Shown here: positions 18,461 through 27,143 of the stretch, piece after piece
How positions within the stretch are numbered: the stretch's first letter is position 1
How the letters are laid out: each line of letters begins with the position of its first letter
From: Litorimonas sp947503715
Lineage (GTDB): Bacteria > Pseudomonadota > Alphaproteobacteria > Caulobacterales > Maricaulaceae
DNA: 64,000 nucleotides
NCBI RefSeq assembly: GCF_050271975.1
Contig: NZ_CP189850.1
Coordinates: forward strand, 310,001 to 374,000
Direction: 5' to 3'
Translations under genes and position numbers: made by a program
The notes under the pieces: model-generated
Database searches by the model: none
Seen by the model: only the letters and a program-made list of their open reading frames with translations
Told to the model about the DNA's origin: nothing

Positions 18461-19576
18461 CTAAGGTTCCAAAAGACTCGTATAAACGTCCAGAACCGCC
18501 TGTTGCAGGCTGGTTTTCGAAAATTCCGCTGCAATCCGCTCCCGCGCAGTCTTCACACCCGTCAAATCGGAGCTACGCAAAACCGCATCGGCCAGCGCTT
18601 TTGAATCGCCGGGCGGCACACGCCACCCAGTCACGCCCTCCACGACAACCTCCACCGCGCCGCCATGATCCGCCGCGATCACGGGACGGTTCATCGCCTG
18701 CGCTTCCGCTGCCGTGCGACCAAAGGCTTCGGGCTCAGTCGAGGGCGTGAGGACGATATCCGCTGCCGCGAGGACCGTCGGGATTTCCGTCGAATGCCCC
18801 GCGAGGTGGACGCGCTCGCCGACACCCAGATTTTTCCCCAGTGCCGCCAATTCCGCCAGATAGTCCGTCCTCCCCTGTGCATCCCCCACAAGAATCAGGC
18901 GATAGGTTTCCGGCAAATGAGAGAGCGCCTCAATCGCGACCGCCTGCCCCTTCCACCGCGTCAGACGCCCCGGCAGGACGAGGACGGTTTCCCCCGGTTT
19001 CACGCCCCAACTCTCGCGCAATTCGGCAACAGTAATAATATCGACAGCCGTCGCACTGAACCGCACCATATCGACACCGCGCGGGATGACCGTGATTTTG
19101 GCCGCATCCGTGCCGTGCTGCGCCATCAGGTAATCGCGCGTGAAATTGGAATTCGCGATCACGCGATCCCCCCGCGCCATGACCGAATTATAAAATCGTT
19201 TCAGCGGCCCACTGGCTTTATAAATCCCGTGATAGGTCGTGACGAAGGGTATCTTCTCCGCCCGTGCGGCGAGCATGGCGGGCCAGGCGGGCGCGCGGCT
19301 GCGGGCATGGACGATGTCGATATTATGCTCCGCGATGAGGCGTCGCACACCCGCAATGCGCCAGGGCACGGACAGGATATTCTTCGACCCGATCTCCGCC
19401 TCATGATGCACACCGCCCAGCGCTTCGATCTCCGCGATCATCCGTCCTCCGGCGGAGAGCACATGCGCGCCATGTCCTGCGGCGACCAAGGCCTCGACCA
19501 TTTCCACGGTCGTGCCTTCGACACCTCCGGCATTGAGTTCAGGTAAGACTTGAAGCACATTCATGGAATTACTCAT
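18461..19576 (-). CDS. glycosyltransferase family 4
   Basis: About 371 residues of the GT-B fold: N-terminal VLQVLPELNAGGVEGTTVEMVEAL (GG-loop), middle VVTTYHGIYKASGPLKRFYNSVM, and the C-terminal donor domain LVLPGRLTRWKGQ, GDAQG and PSTEPEAFGRTAAEAQAMNRPVIA with the ExxxxxxxE motif. It transfers a sugar from a nucleotide donor, probably in lipopolysaccharide or capsule building at the cytoplasmic face. Start chosen at ATG 19576 (19564 also possible); a longer reading would overlap the divergent hydrolase. Only 18 bases separate the two start codons. Confidence 0.9.
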   Translation of the reverse strand: MSNSMNVLQVLPELNAGGVEGTTVEMVEALVAAGHGAHVLSAGGRMIAEIEALGGVHHEAEIGSKNILSVPWRIAGVRRLIAEHNIDIVHARSRAPAWPAMLAARAEKIPFVTTYHGIYKASGPLKRFYNSVMARGDRVIANSNFTRDYLMAQHGTDAAKITVIPRGVDMVRFSATAVDIITVAELRESWGVKPGETVLVLPGRLTRWKGQAVAIEALSHLPETYRLILVGDAQGRTDYLAELAALGKNLGVGERVHLAGHSTEIPTVLAAADIVLTPSTEPEAFGRTAAEAQAMNRPVIAADHGGAVEVVVEGVTGWRVPPGDSKALADAVLRSSDLTGVKTARERIAAEFSKTSLQQAVLDVYTSLLEP

Positions 19577-19594
19577 AGACGAACGAATCTGATA

Positions 19595-20329
19595 ATGCCC
19601 GACTTTCTCGACACTCCGGATGGAGAAAAAATTGCCTATAAGATGAGCGCTGGCCGAGGCCCCGCAATCATCTGGTGTGGCGGCCTGAAATCCGACATGG
19701 AGGGTGGGAAGGCGACCCACCTCCACGCTTGGGCTGAGGCGCGCGGGCAGACCTTTATCCGTTTCGATTATTTTGGCCACGGGGAAAGTTCAGGAGACTT
19801 CACAGATGGCACGATTTCCCGATGGGCGTCAGACATCGCCTATGTGCGGGACCAGTTAACGGACGGTCCCGTCATTCTGGTCGGCTCCTCTATGGGGGGC
19901 TGGGCCGCCCTCCTGGCCGCCACCGCGAACACACCGCGCACACAGGGGCTCGTCCTCATCAATCCCGCGCCGGATTTTACGGAAAAGCTGACCGTCGCGG
20001 GCTGGACGGAAGAGCAGATCGCGGCGCTGGAAAATGACGGGGTCGTCTATGAACCGTCGGGATATGACGAGCCCTACGCCTATTCCAAAGCCCTGATCGA
20101 AGATGGTCGCGCCCGCCAAATCCTCGACCTGCCCATCCCTCTGACCTGCCCGATCCGTATCCTGCAAGGCTATGACGATAATGTTGTGCCGTGGACCCAT
20201 TCCAAACGGCTGTTGGATATGCTGACCTCGAAAGACGTGACTTACACATTGGTCAAAGGCGGGGATCACAGCCTGTCGCGGGAGAGCGACCTGACCCTGA
20301 TTGAATCCGCGATTGCCTCCATCTCCTAA
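19595..20329 (+). CDS. alpha/beta hydrolase
   Basis: About 244 residues. Oxyanion region IIWCGGLKSDMEG, strand-4 turn FIRFDYFGHGESSG, nucleophile elbow VGSSMGGW (Ser), acid in GYDDNVVPW, and the base His in KGGDHSLS. It is a serine esterase/lipase-type enzyme of the kind placed near Acb2/ABHD10-like thioesterases. Substrate unknown. Its stop overlaps the prmC start by one base (TAATG), showing coupled translation. Confidence 0.87.
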   Translation: MPDFLDTPDGEKIAYKMSAGRGPAIIWCGGLKSDMEGGKATHLHAWAEARGQTFIRFDYFGHGESSGDFTDGTISRWASDIAYVRDQLTDGPVILVGSSMGGWAALLAATANTPRTQGLVLINPAPDFTEKLTVAGWTEEQIAALENDGVVYEPSGYDEPYAYSKALIEDGRARQILDLPIPLTCPIRILQGYDDNVVPWTHSKRLLDMLTSKDVTYTLVKGGDHSLSRESDLTLIESAIASIS

Positions 20330-21228
20330 TGGTCATCCCCCTCGATCAACGTCCGCGCTCCGGTCCTTATTCGGGCTTGAACGCCCGCTCAGCGAAGCGG
20401 TTTCTAACGCAGGCTTTTACAGAAGGCGGACTGCCCTTTGCGGAAGAGGACGCGCTAGAGTTGGTGCTAGACGCGACGGGATTGGACCGCACGACACTGA
20501 TGCTGCGCGGGACAGAATTTCTGGCTCCGGAGGTTTTTGATAAGATAAAAGACGGTATGGCGCGACGCTTGGCGGGCGAACCCGTGGACTATATTCTGGG
20601 CTGGCGGGAATTTTACGGGCGGCGCTTTGTGATTTCCAAAGATGTCCTGTCCCCGCGCGCAGATACGGAAACCCTCATCCGCGAAACACTCAAGGCGTTG
20701 AAACATGTACCCGCCCCCCGCCTGCTTGACCTCGGTACGGGGAGTGGCGCGATCGGTCTTACACTCTTGGCGGAATTACCCGAGGCTACATTAGTCGCGA
20801 CCGATCTGTCGGAGCCCGCGCTGAATATCGCGCGGCAAAACGCAAAGGCTCTGAATGTTCAGGACCGTGTAATCTTCGCGCAGGGCGCATGGTGGAACGC
20901 GCTCGACCCAACCGAAACTTTCGACGCTATCGTCTCCAACCCGCCTTACATCGACGCCGCAGCGATGACGCAACTGGAACCCGAAGTCGCGAATTACGAC
21001 CCGGCCCTCGCCTTACATGGCGGCGAAGACGGATTACGGGATTACCGCGCTATATTAACCCAGGCCGCAGCCTATCTGCGACCCCGGGGTTGGCTGGGCC
21101 TAGAGATTGGCTTTGATCAGGGCGAAAGCGTCTCCACTCTCGTCCGAACGGCCGAATTTTCTAACATTCAAGTCCACCGCGACCTTGGCGGGAATGACCG
21201 CGTGATCAGCGCCCGAAAATCAACCTGA
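20329..21228 (+). CDS. prmC: release factor glutamine N5-methyltransferase
   Basis: 299 residues. N-terminal helical recognition domain, then YILGWREFYGRRFVISKDVLSPRADTE, SAM loop LDLGTGSGAIGL, and the substrate motif VSNPPYI near residue 203. PrmC methylates the Gln of the GGQ motif in release factors RF1/RF2. Following DUF4167 directly is typical of alphaproteobacteria, though prfA, its usual left neighbour, is absent here and a hydrolase takes its place. Confidence 0.95.
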   Translation: MVIPLDQRPRSGPYSGLNARSAKRFLTQAFTEGGLPFAEEDALELVLDATGLDRTTLMLRGTEFLAPEVFDKIKDGMARRLAGEPVDYILGWREFYGRRFVISKDVLSPRADTETLIRETLKALKHVPAPRLLDLGTGSGAIGLTLLAELPEATLVATDLSEPALNIARQNAKALNVQDRVIFAQGAWWNALDPTETFDAIVSNPPYIDAAAMTQLEPEVANYDPALALHGGEDGLRDYRAILTQAAAYLRPRGWLGLEIGFDQGESVSTLVRTAEFSNIQVHRDLGGNDRVISARKST

Positions 21229-21393
21229 AAAAGGTCTTTTCATCTGCGAAAGGCTTTGCTACGCGGAAATCGTAGCTTGAAGACTTGCCGAATATTCGCC
21301 GGGTCCACTACGAAAAGCCGACACAGTGAAGGCCCGTTCGCAAAACAGCGATAAAAAGGGTATATGTTCACCTGTCGCCCCTTTTGAGGACAG

Positions 21394-22011
21394 ATGATGA
21401 AGCGTCAACGCGGTCGCAACCGGAATAATAAGAACCGGAACCACAATAATAATAACAACCACAACCGGTCCATGGACAGTCAGGGCCCGGATGTGAAAGT
21501 GCGGGGCAATGCCTCCACGATTTACGAAAAATACACAACGCTCGCCCGCGATGCCAAAATGAGCGGCAATCGCGTGAAGGCCGAAAACCTGCTGCAACAT
21601 GCGGAACATTATCTCCGCCTGATGAACGCGCAGGAAGCCGCCAAACAGGAAGCCCGCGAAAAAGCCGAAGCTGAACGCGCCGCGCGGGGTGAGAGCCATA
21701 ATGAGGATGAGGACGGGAATAATCACCGAAACAATAATCGTCGTCACAATAGCAACCGGAACCAGAATAACCGACGTGATCAGGATGAGACTAACAGTTC
21801 TGATGACAGCGCCGAGACACCGTCTGAGTTGGAAGTCGTAACGCCCAAGGCAGATACACCGAAAGTTGAAAAAAAGCCAAAAACCGAAAAGAAACCGAAA
21901 AAAGTCAAAGCTGAGAAAGTTGAAGCGTCTGACGAGCGTGAGGACAAACCCAAACGCCGCCGCAAAGCGCCGCCTCGTAAATCCGAAGATACCGTGGAAG
22001 CGGCTGAATAG
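21394..22011 (+). CDS. DUF4167 family protein (prmC-linked)
   Basis: 205 residues. The first 30 are an Asn/Arg-rich tract (RNRNNKNRNHNNNNNHNR). A conserved helical block follows: VKVRGNASTIYEKYTTLARDAKMSGNRVKAENLLQHAEHYLRL, the DUF4167 signature. The rest is disordered, first acidic and Asn-rich then Lys/Pro-rich. It probably binds nucleic acid or ribosomes given its charge and its persistent linkage to prmC, but no function is established. A terminator follows. Confidence 0.9.
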   Translation: MMKRQRGRNRNNKNRNHNNNNNHNRSMDSQGPDVKVRGNASTIYEKYTTLARDAKMSGNRVKAENLLQHAEHYLRLMNAQEAAKQEAREKAEAERAARGESHNEDEDGNNHRNNNRRHNSNRNQNNRRDQDETNSSDDSAETPSELEVVTPKADTPKVEKKPKTEKKPKKVKAEKVEASDEREDKPKRRRKAPPRKSEDTVEAAE

Positions 22012-22033
22012 AGCGAGTCGAAATATTGATTTG

Positions 22034-22061
22034 AAAAGCCGTCTTTTGGGGCGGCTTTTTT
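22034..22061 (+). terminator. Rho-independent terminator after DUF4167
   Basis: AAGCCGTC / GGCGGCTT stem with one G-T pair and a four-T loop region, followed by six T. Confidence 0.8.
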
Positions 22062-22602
22062 GTGAATGAGGGTCAATCCGCGTTTATGATAAACTGTATC
22101 CCTCAGTTCGCGATTTTTAACTCTCTCAAAACCACTCTCCAATATCACCCCGCACAAGCCTGAAGGTCGCAGATGCGGGGCCTAACGTTTTCAAAGCCTT
22201 ACCTTGGGTTTATAGGCGATAGGTCCCGCATCTCCACTTCGCTGCGTGCGGGATGACTTTGGGTTTTGTGACGCTGAGTACGACCGCCAACCCCCGTTTA
22301 TGAAGAGAATGATCCCCACTTATAAGAATGCGCATATGTTTAACTCGTTCTTTCAGACACGGGACAGGCGAGGCCTCGCTTGCTGGTACTGAAAGACGGT
22401 GGGGTTGAGCATTTCTGGCGGAGGTCAGAGATTGTGCCGGACCTTTTATGGCGAGTGCTCCGACACTGTTCGGTTTGTTTCGGAAGGCGAAGCAGACCCG
22501 ATAACTGTGACCAGCCGGACCGTCATATCAAAAACTGCTGCCGCGTGGCCTTGTAGTTGGTGTGAGCCAAATATGAGAGCGCAGAAACATATTGTCTTAC
22601 AA
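22062..22602. other. gene-poor spacer with a dispersed repeat
   Basis: No convincing gene in about 540 bases. The left part holds a two-hairpin repeat (22143-22258). The right part has no clear RNA gene or start/stop structure with a ribosome site on either strand. Confidence 0.5.
22143..22258. repeat. two-hairpin dispersed repeat, copy A
   Basis: Hairpin 1 pairs CCCCGCA with TGCGGGG; hairpin 2 pairs TCCCGCA with TGCGGGA, ending GGGATGAC. Between them GATAGGTCCCGCAT is shared word for word with the copy near 57.8 kb. Looks like an intergenic repeat family. Confidence 0.7.
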
Positions 22603-22614
22603 TCAATATGTTTC
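22584..22614. repeat. 11-bp perfect inverted repeat
   Basis: GAAACATATTG and its exact reverse complement are separated by nine bases. It overlaps the stop codon of the small minus-strand reading frame, so it could cap that transcript's 3' end, though no long T-run follows. Confidence 0.6.
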
Positions 22615-22782
22615 GAGATTTGGAAAATGTAACGGTATCGCCGACCACTTTACAGACTTCTTGCGCTTGGCCTTCGTGTAAAACAAAGATGAAAGACCTA
22701 CCCCATGGTACTCCATCACGGAGTCCACCACGCGGACAGTCCCATTTATTTCTTCTGCCGTTCCCCAGATGGGCGGTCGCAT
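22603..22782 (-). CDS. possible small protein (59 aa) downstream of the dioxygenase
   Basis: A reading frame MRPPIWGTAEEI...FPNLETY begins six bases after the stop of the dioxygenase gene, preceded by AGGGACCT as a possible ribosome site, and ends in an 11-bp hairpin. Composition is protein-like (TVRVVDSVMEYHGVGLSSLFYTKAKRKKSVKW). No family recognised. It may be a real operon member or a fragment. Confidence 0.35.
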   Translation of the reverse strand: MRPPIWGTAEEINGTVRVVDSVMEYHGVGLSSLFYTKAKRKKSVKWSAIPLHFPNLETY

Positions 22783-22788
22783 AGGTCC

Positions 22789-23748
22789 CTATGGCTTGTC
22801 CTTCAACAATCCAATCTCGCGCAGACGTTCATTCAAATAATCGCCCGCCGTGATCGGCGCTTCGACCTTCCCCGTCTTCGCCACACAATCGGGCAGCGGA
22901 TCGATAAGGTAATCTTGGTTGGGATGAAGGAAGAATGGTGTTGAATAACGCGGGAAACGCGCCCGCTCTTCGGACGGGTTCAGGACGCGGTGGGTCGTGG
23001 ACGGGATATCTCCCGCCGTCAGGCGTTGTAACATATCGCCCGCATTGACGACCAAAGCACCTTTCGGCGCATTGACGTCAAGCCAATCACCATTGCGGTG
23101 TTGGGCCTGCAACCCGGCCTCTTCCGCACCCAACAAGAGTGTAATCAGGTTAATATCCTCATGCGCAGCGGCCCGAACGGAGCCTTCCGGTGGCGGGTTT
23201 GTGTGGGCGGGATAATGCAGCAACCGCAGAATGGAGTTCCCGTTATCAACCTTGTCGTCGAAATAATCCTCATCAAGATTGAGATAAAGCGCCACGGCCC
23301 GCAACAGATCTGCGCCGAAACTGTCCAGCGCTTCATAGAGGTCGCGCGTTACGAGGTTGAATTCCGGCAATTCCTCGACTGTGGGCGTGTCCTTCATTGT
23401 CGCGCGGTAGCGGGAATTCTCATCCAGACGCCGTCCCGTATGCCAGAATTCTTTGAAATCTGAAATCTCGCGCCCCTTGGCATTCTCACTCCCAACCGGG
23501 GAATAGCCACGTTGGAATCCACCTTCCGCATCCGCATATTTGCGTTTTGTCTCAGACGACAAAGCGAAGAATGCCTTGGTTTCCTCGGCTGCTGAGTCAA
23601 TCGTGCTCTGCGAAATGGTATGATCGGAAACCACGGCAAAGCCCGTCTCGGCGAAACTCTCGCCAAAGGCTTTCGCAAATGCGGCTTTATCGGTGCGCCA
23701 GAGATCATAGCTAACAGGTGTGATTTCTATATTGGTCATAGCGCTCAT
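22789..23748 (-). CDS. 2-oxoglutarate/Fe(II)-dependent dioxygenase, isopenicillin-N-synthase-like
   Basis: 319 residues of the DIOX_N plus 2OG-FeII_Oxy type: GFAVVSDHTIS near the start, GFQRGYSPVGSE, metal ligands His and Asp in AAHEDINLITLL, the distal His in IPSTTHRVLNP, and the cosubstrate-binding RYSTPFFLHP (Arg-x-Ser). It couples oxidation of a substrate to decarboxylation of 2-oxoglutarate. It follows the semialdehyde dehydrogenase gene by 46 bases on the same strand, so it probably belongs to the aromatic operon. Its substrate is unknown. Starting at the Met four residues in is possible. Confidence 0.88.
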   Translation of the reverse strand: MSAMTNIEITPVSYDLWRTDKAAFAKAFGESFAETGFAVVSDHTISQSTIDSAAEETKAFFALSSETKRKYADAEGGFQRGYSPVGSENAKGREISDFKEFWHTGRRLDENSRYRATMKDTPTVEELPEFNLVTRDLYEALDSFGADLLRAVALYLNLDEDYFDDKVDNGNSILRLLHYPAHTNPPPEGSVRAAAHEDINLITLLLGAEEAGLQAQHRNGDWLDVNAPKGALVVNAGDMLQRLTAGDIPSTTHRVLNPSEERARFPRYSTPFFLHPNQDYLIDPLPDCVAKTGKVEAPITAGDYLNERLREIGLLKDKP

Positions 23749-23794
23749 ATCCTCCGAGTCCGCCCTGCTGGCAAGACGGACTCTGCAGTGAATG

Positions 23795-25159
23795 TTATGC
23801 GATATAAACAGTCTTCACATTACAGAACGCGCGTATTCCTTCAGAGGATAATTCGCGGCCATAACCGGACCGCTTAATCCCGCCAAAGGGCAGGCGCGGG
23901 TCAGACGCCGTCATCGCATTGACGAAAGTTCCGCCGGCTTCGAGGCGCTTAATGGCTGTCGATTGCTCCGCCTTGTCCTGAGTCCAGATGGAAGACCCAA
24001 GTCCAAAAGGCGAGTCATTCGCGAGTTCAATCGCGGCATCCAGATCCTCGACCTTGAAGAACATGGCAACGGGGCCAAAAAACTCTTGGTAGAATGTCTG
24101 CGTGCCCTTGGCGATGTTTTCAATGATACCAGGACGATAGTAGGCTCCCTCACCGTGCATAGTCTCGCATCCCGTCACGCGGAGTGCGCCCTCAGAAAGT
24201 GCGGTTTGAACCTGCTCATCCAGTTCGGCGCGGGCCTCACGACTGACCAGTGGACCGATATCAGTATCTCCATCGGTCGGATCGCCAATAATTAGCGCCT
24301 CAAATGCTTCAACAAATTTGGCCTTCACCGCGTCATAAATATCCGCGTGAATGATAAACCGTTTTGCGGCGATACAGGATTGCCCGTTATTCTGCGTGCG
24401 TGCTTTCACACCGACTTTCACCGCCTCATCTATGTCAGCACTCGGCATAATAATAAAAGCGTCGGACCCGCCCAGTTCCAACACAGTCGGTTTAATCTCG
24501 TCGCCGCAAATCGCAGCAACAGACGCACCCGCAGGTTCACTACCCGTCAATGTCGCCGCCCGCACTCGGTCGTCCCGCAAGATTTTCTCAACGCGGGAAC
24601 CGGAGATCAGAAGCGCGGAAAAACTGCCTTCAGGAAAGCCTGCACGTTCGACAAGGTCTTGTAACGCCAAGGCACATTGCGGAACATTTGACGCATGTTT
24701 CAACAGGCCTGTATTCCCCGCCATGAGCGCAGGCGCAATAAACCGGATGACCTGCCATAACGGGTAATTCCACGGCATGACGGCCAGCACGACACCCAGG
24801 GGGAGATAAGCGCGATAGGACTTCGCCGCATCGGTCTCAACGATTTCGTCTGCTAGCATCTCTGCTGCATGGTCCGCGTAGAAGTGACAACATTTCGCAC
24901 ATTTCAGGACTTCGCCCTTAGCCTGCGCCAAGGTCTTACCCATTTCCAATGTCATAATTTCGGCGAGTGAATCGACCTCTGCCTCAATTAAATCCCCGAG
25001 CTTATGCATATGTTTCGCGCGCTGATCAAAATCCCAATCACGCACGGCTTCATGAGCAACGACAGCCGCAGCAATTGCGAGATCGACTTCAGCTTCTGTG
25101 TGCGCATCAAAGGTTTTGACGACCTCTCCGGTCGCAGGATTTGTAGACGCAATGGCCAT
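23795..25159 (-). CDS. NAD(P)-dependent succinate-semialdehyde dehydrogenase-like aldehyde dehydrogenase
   Basis: 454 residues of the aldehyde dehydrogenase superfamily. PWNYPLWQ, catalytic Glu in LELGGSDAFI, catalytic Cys in NNGQSCIAAKRFI, and C-terminal PFGGIKRSGYGRELS fit the short GabD/Sad branch. Succinic semialdehyde is an end product of the homoprotocatechuate pathway whose genes surround it, so oxidation to succinate is the likely job. The ORF begins one base after the end of the upstream dehydrogenase (adjacent stop and start), showing tight coupling. Confidence 0.88.
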   Translation of the reverse strand: MAIASTNPATGEVVKTFDAHTEAEVDLAIAAAVVAHEAVRDWDFDQRAKHMHKLGDLIEAEVDSLAEIMTLEMGKTLAQAKGEVLKCAKCCHFYADHAAEMLADEIVETDAAKSYRAYLPLGVVLAVMPWNYPLWQVIRFIAPALMAGNTGLLKHASNVPQCALALQDLVERAGFPEGSFSALLISGSRVEKILRDDRVRAATLTGSEPAGASVAAICGDEIKPTVLELGGSDAFIIMPSADIDEAVKVGVKARTQNNGQSCIAAKRFIIHADIYDAVKAKFVEAFEALIIGDPTDGDTDIGPLVSREARAELDEQVQTALSEGALRVTGCETMHGEGAYYRPGIIENIAKGTQTFYQEFFGPVAMFFKVEDLDAAIELANDSPFGLGSSIWTQDKAEQSTAIKRLEAGGTFVNAMTASDPRLPFGGIKRSGYGRELSSEGIRAFCNVKTVYIA

Positions 25160-26680
25160 TTATTTAACTCCTAATTGCGGAATGCTATGTGTACCATACG
25201 CAACACAGGTATTTTTTGTTTCCATATAAAAGTCGAAGGACCAATCGCCGCCATCACGTCCGATCCCGGAAGCCTTCATACCGCCGAATGGTGCGGGCAA
25301 GTGACGGTTATTCTCGGAGTTAATCCAAACCATACCGGCCTCGACACCGCGTGCCATGCGCATGCCCTTCGCCGAATCCTGTGTCCAGATATAAGCGGTC
25401 AATCCGTAATCCGTATCATTGGCAATAGAGAGCGCTTCGGCCTCGTCTTTGAACGGAATGGCCGTTAAAACGGGACCGAAAATTTCTTCGCGCGCGATAC
25501 GCATGTCATTATTAGCACCCGTAAATAATGTCGGTTTGACATAGCAACCCTCATCTCCCTCGCGTCCGCCGCCCGTTGCAATCTCTGCACCGTCTTCGGT
25601 CGCGATATCGAAATAGGACATGACCTTGTCAAAATGTGTGGGGTGGATCAGCGGACCGATTTCCGTGGTCGGATCAAGCGGGTGACCAACTTTGATATTC
25701 GCGACGCGGTCTGCGACTTTTGCGGTGAATTCATCATAGACAGTCTCTTGCACCAGCAAACGCGTCGAGGAGGTGCAACGTTCGCCGTTCAGTGAGAATT
25801 GCATAAAGACCGCCGCGTCCAGCGCACGGTCCATATCCGCATCATCAAAGACGACGCAGGGGTTTTTCCCACCCAGTTCCAGATGCAAACGTTTCAAGGT
25901 CGGCGCCGCCTGTTTCTGAATGAGCGATCCCGTGAAGGACTCGCCAACAAAAGCGATTGCTTTAATGAGCGGATGTTCCGTCAAAGCTTTACCGGCCGTC
26001 TCACCGAGGCCGTTGACGACATTTAAAACGCCCTTGGGCAGCCCTGCTGCGTAAGCAATTTCTGCCAGCAGCATCGCCGTATAGGGTGAAAATTCTGCGG
26101 GCTTTTGCACGACCGTACAGCCAGATGCGAGAGCCGGTGCAATCTTCCATGTGCTCAACATGAAGGGCGTATTCCAAGGCGTGATGACACCAACAGCCCC
26201 CAGCGGATGACGTGTCGTGAAATTATGATGATGTTCGGCGGGCAAGCTCAATCCCTTGCCTGCTTCGACGGCCTTATCGCCAAAGAACCGGAAGTTGGCT
26301 GCGCCGCGAATGGCGGCTTTTTGCATGAAACGAATGGGCTGTCCCGTGTCCATGGACTCGACGATGGCGATCTCTTCCGCGCGCGCTTCAATGCCGTCGG
26401 CAATCGCATGCATGAGGTCGCGACGCTCGGCACCCGGCATATCGCGCCAGCCCGCCAGAAACGCGTCATTCGCAGCTTGCGCTGCAACATCAATATCTTT
26501 GACCGTACCGGACCAGATATCGCCAAGTTTCGAATTATCAACCGGCGTGATATTTTCGAAGGTCGTCATTGAGTTACCCTTCACCCGGCGGCCTTTGATG
26601 AAATGTCCGAGCGGCGCTTTCGCAAATGGCTTTAGGAATTTCTTGGACTTGCGAATACGTTTATCGAGTTCTGTTGGCAT
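25160..26680 (-). CDS. hpaE: 5-carboxymethyl-2-hydroxymuconate semialdehyde dehydrogenase-like
   Basis: 506 residues, an aldehyde dehydrogenase of the HpaE/2-hydroxymuconic semialdehyde branch: VITPWNTPFMLSTWKIAPAL, catalytic Glu in LELGGKNPCV, catalytic Cys in NGERCTSSTRLLV, APFGGMKASGIGRDGG. It oxidises the ring-cleavage semialdehyde with NAD. The ATG at 26680 directly abuts the stop of the isomerase gene and has AGGGAG eight bases before it. An internal ATG at 26569 (MTTFENIT) gives the normal family length, so the first 37 basic residues are unusual. Confidence 0.88.
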   Translation of the reverse strand: MPTELDKRIRKSKKFLKPFAKAPLGHFIKGRRVKGNSMTTFENITPVDNSKLGDIWSGTVKDIDVAAQAANDAFLAGWRDMPGAERRDLMHAIADGIEARAEEIAIVESMDTGQPIRFMQKAAIRGAANFRFFGDKAVEAGKGLSLPAEHHHNFTTRHPLGAVGVITPWNTPFMLSTWKIAPALASGCTVVQKPAEFSPYTAMLLAEIAYAAGLPKGVLNVVNGLGETAGKALTEHPLIKAIAFVGESFTGSLIQKQAAPTLKRLHLELGGKNPCVVFDDADMDRALDAAVFMQFSLNGERCTSSTRLLVQETVYDEFTAKVADRVANIKVGHPLDPTTEIGPLIHPTHFDKVMSYFDIATEDGAEIATGGGREGDEGCYVKPTLFTGANNDMRIAREEIFGPVLTAIPFKDEAEALSIANDTDYGLTAYIWTQDSAKGMRMARGVEAGMVWINSENNRHLPAPFGGMKASGIGRDGGDWSFDFYMETKNTCVAYGTHSIPQLGVK

Positions 26681-27073
26681 TTATTTTTCTCCCTTGAGGA
26701 AGGCGTGAATATTATTTTTCTTCCAGGTCAGATCCGAATTGATCTCCTGAATTTCAAGACCCAGAGAGAGCAGACCGCCGCCCTCCATATGGTCTTTCGT
26801 GAAATCGGTGAGGACAGCGAAAAGCGTTTCGCCAATCATTTTCTTCGTCGCGTCATCCCGTCCTTGCCCGAGGCGAATTGTGAGATAGATAAATTCCCGT
26901 CCCTTCTCCCCGTCACCGACACGGTAGCGCACAACTTGATGCGCGCGCGTCCGGATACCGCCCGTTGGTAGGGCGTCCAGTCCAATGGCGGCATCGTGTA
27001 AATTCCCGACGAGCCGCTGAATAAACAGGGATTTCGCAATCCCTTTGGAATGTTCGACAATGATATGCGGCAT
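26681..27073 (-). CDS. hpaF: 5-carboxymethyl-2-hydroxymuconate isomerase
   Basis: 130 residues beginning MPHIIVEHS with the catalytic Pro1 exposed after Met removal, as in the 4-oxalocrotonate tautomerase superfamily. LPTGGIRTRAHQVVRYRVGDG matches HpaF/HpcD (Arg residues that bind the carboxylates). It isomerises the dehydrogenase product for decarboxylation. It is the first gene of the leftward operon hpaF-hpaE-dehydrogenase-dioxygenase and faces the operator at 27090. Confidence 0.92.
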   Translation of the reverse strand: MPHIIVEHSKGIAKSLFIQRLVGNLHDAAIGLDALPTGGIRTRAHQVVRYRVGDGEKGREFIYLTIRLGQGRDDATKKMIGETLFAVLTDFTKDHMEGGGLLSLGLEIQEINSDLTWKKNNIHAFLKGEK

Positions 27074-27089
27074 GTACAGTTGACCCAGT

Positions 27090-27107
27090 TACTTAACATG
27101 TTAAGTA
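27090..27107. promoter_or_regulatory. HpaR-type operator 1 (18-bp perfect palindrome)
   Basis: TACTTAACATGTTAAGTA lies in the 70-base gap between the divergent isomerase and FAH genes. A copy with a single change sits before the rightmost operon (30670). MarR-family HpaR binds such dyads, and its gene is in this cluster. Confidence 0.8.
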
Positions 27108-27143
27108 TTTAGACAAAGACGCCCTGTCAAGGAGAGCCACCTA

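Noticed and set aside
22399..22632. A 77-residue plus-strand frame between DUF4167 and the dioxygenase
   Set aside because: No ribosome site and Cys/Ser/Arg-rich random composition; overlaps the better minus-strand small frame and its hairpin.
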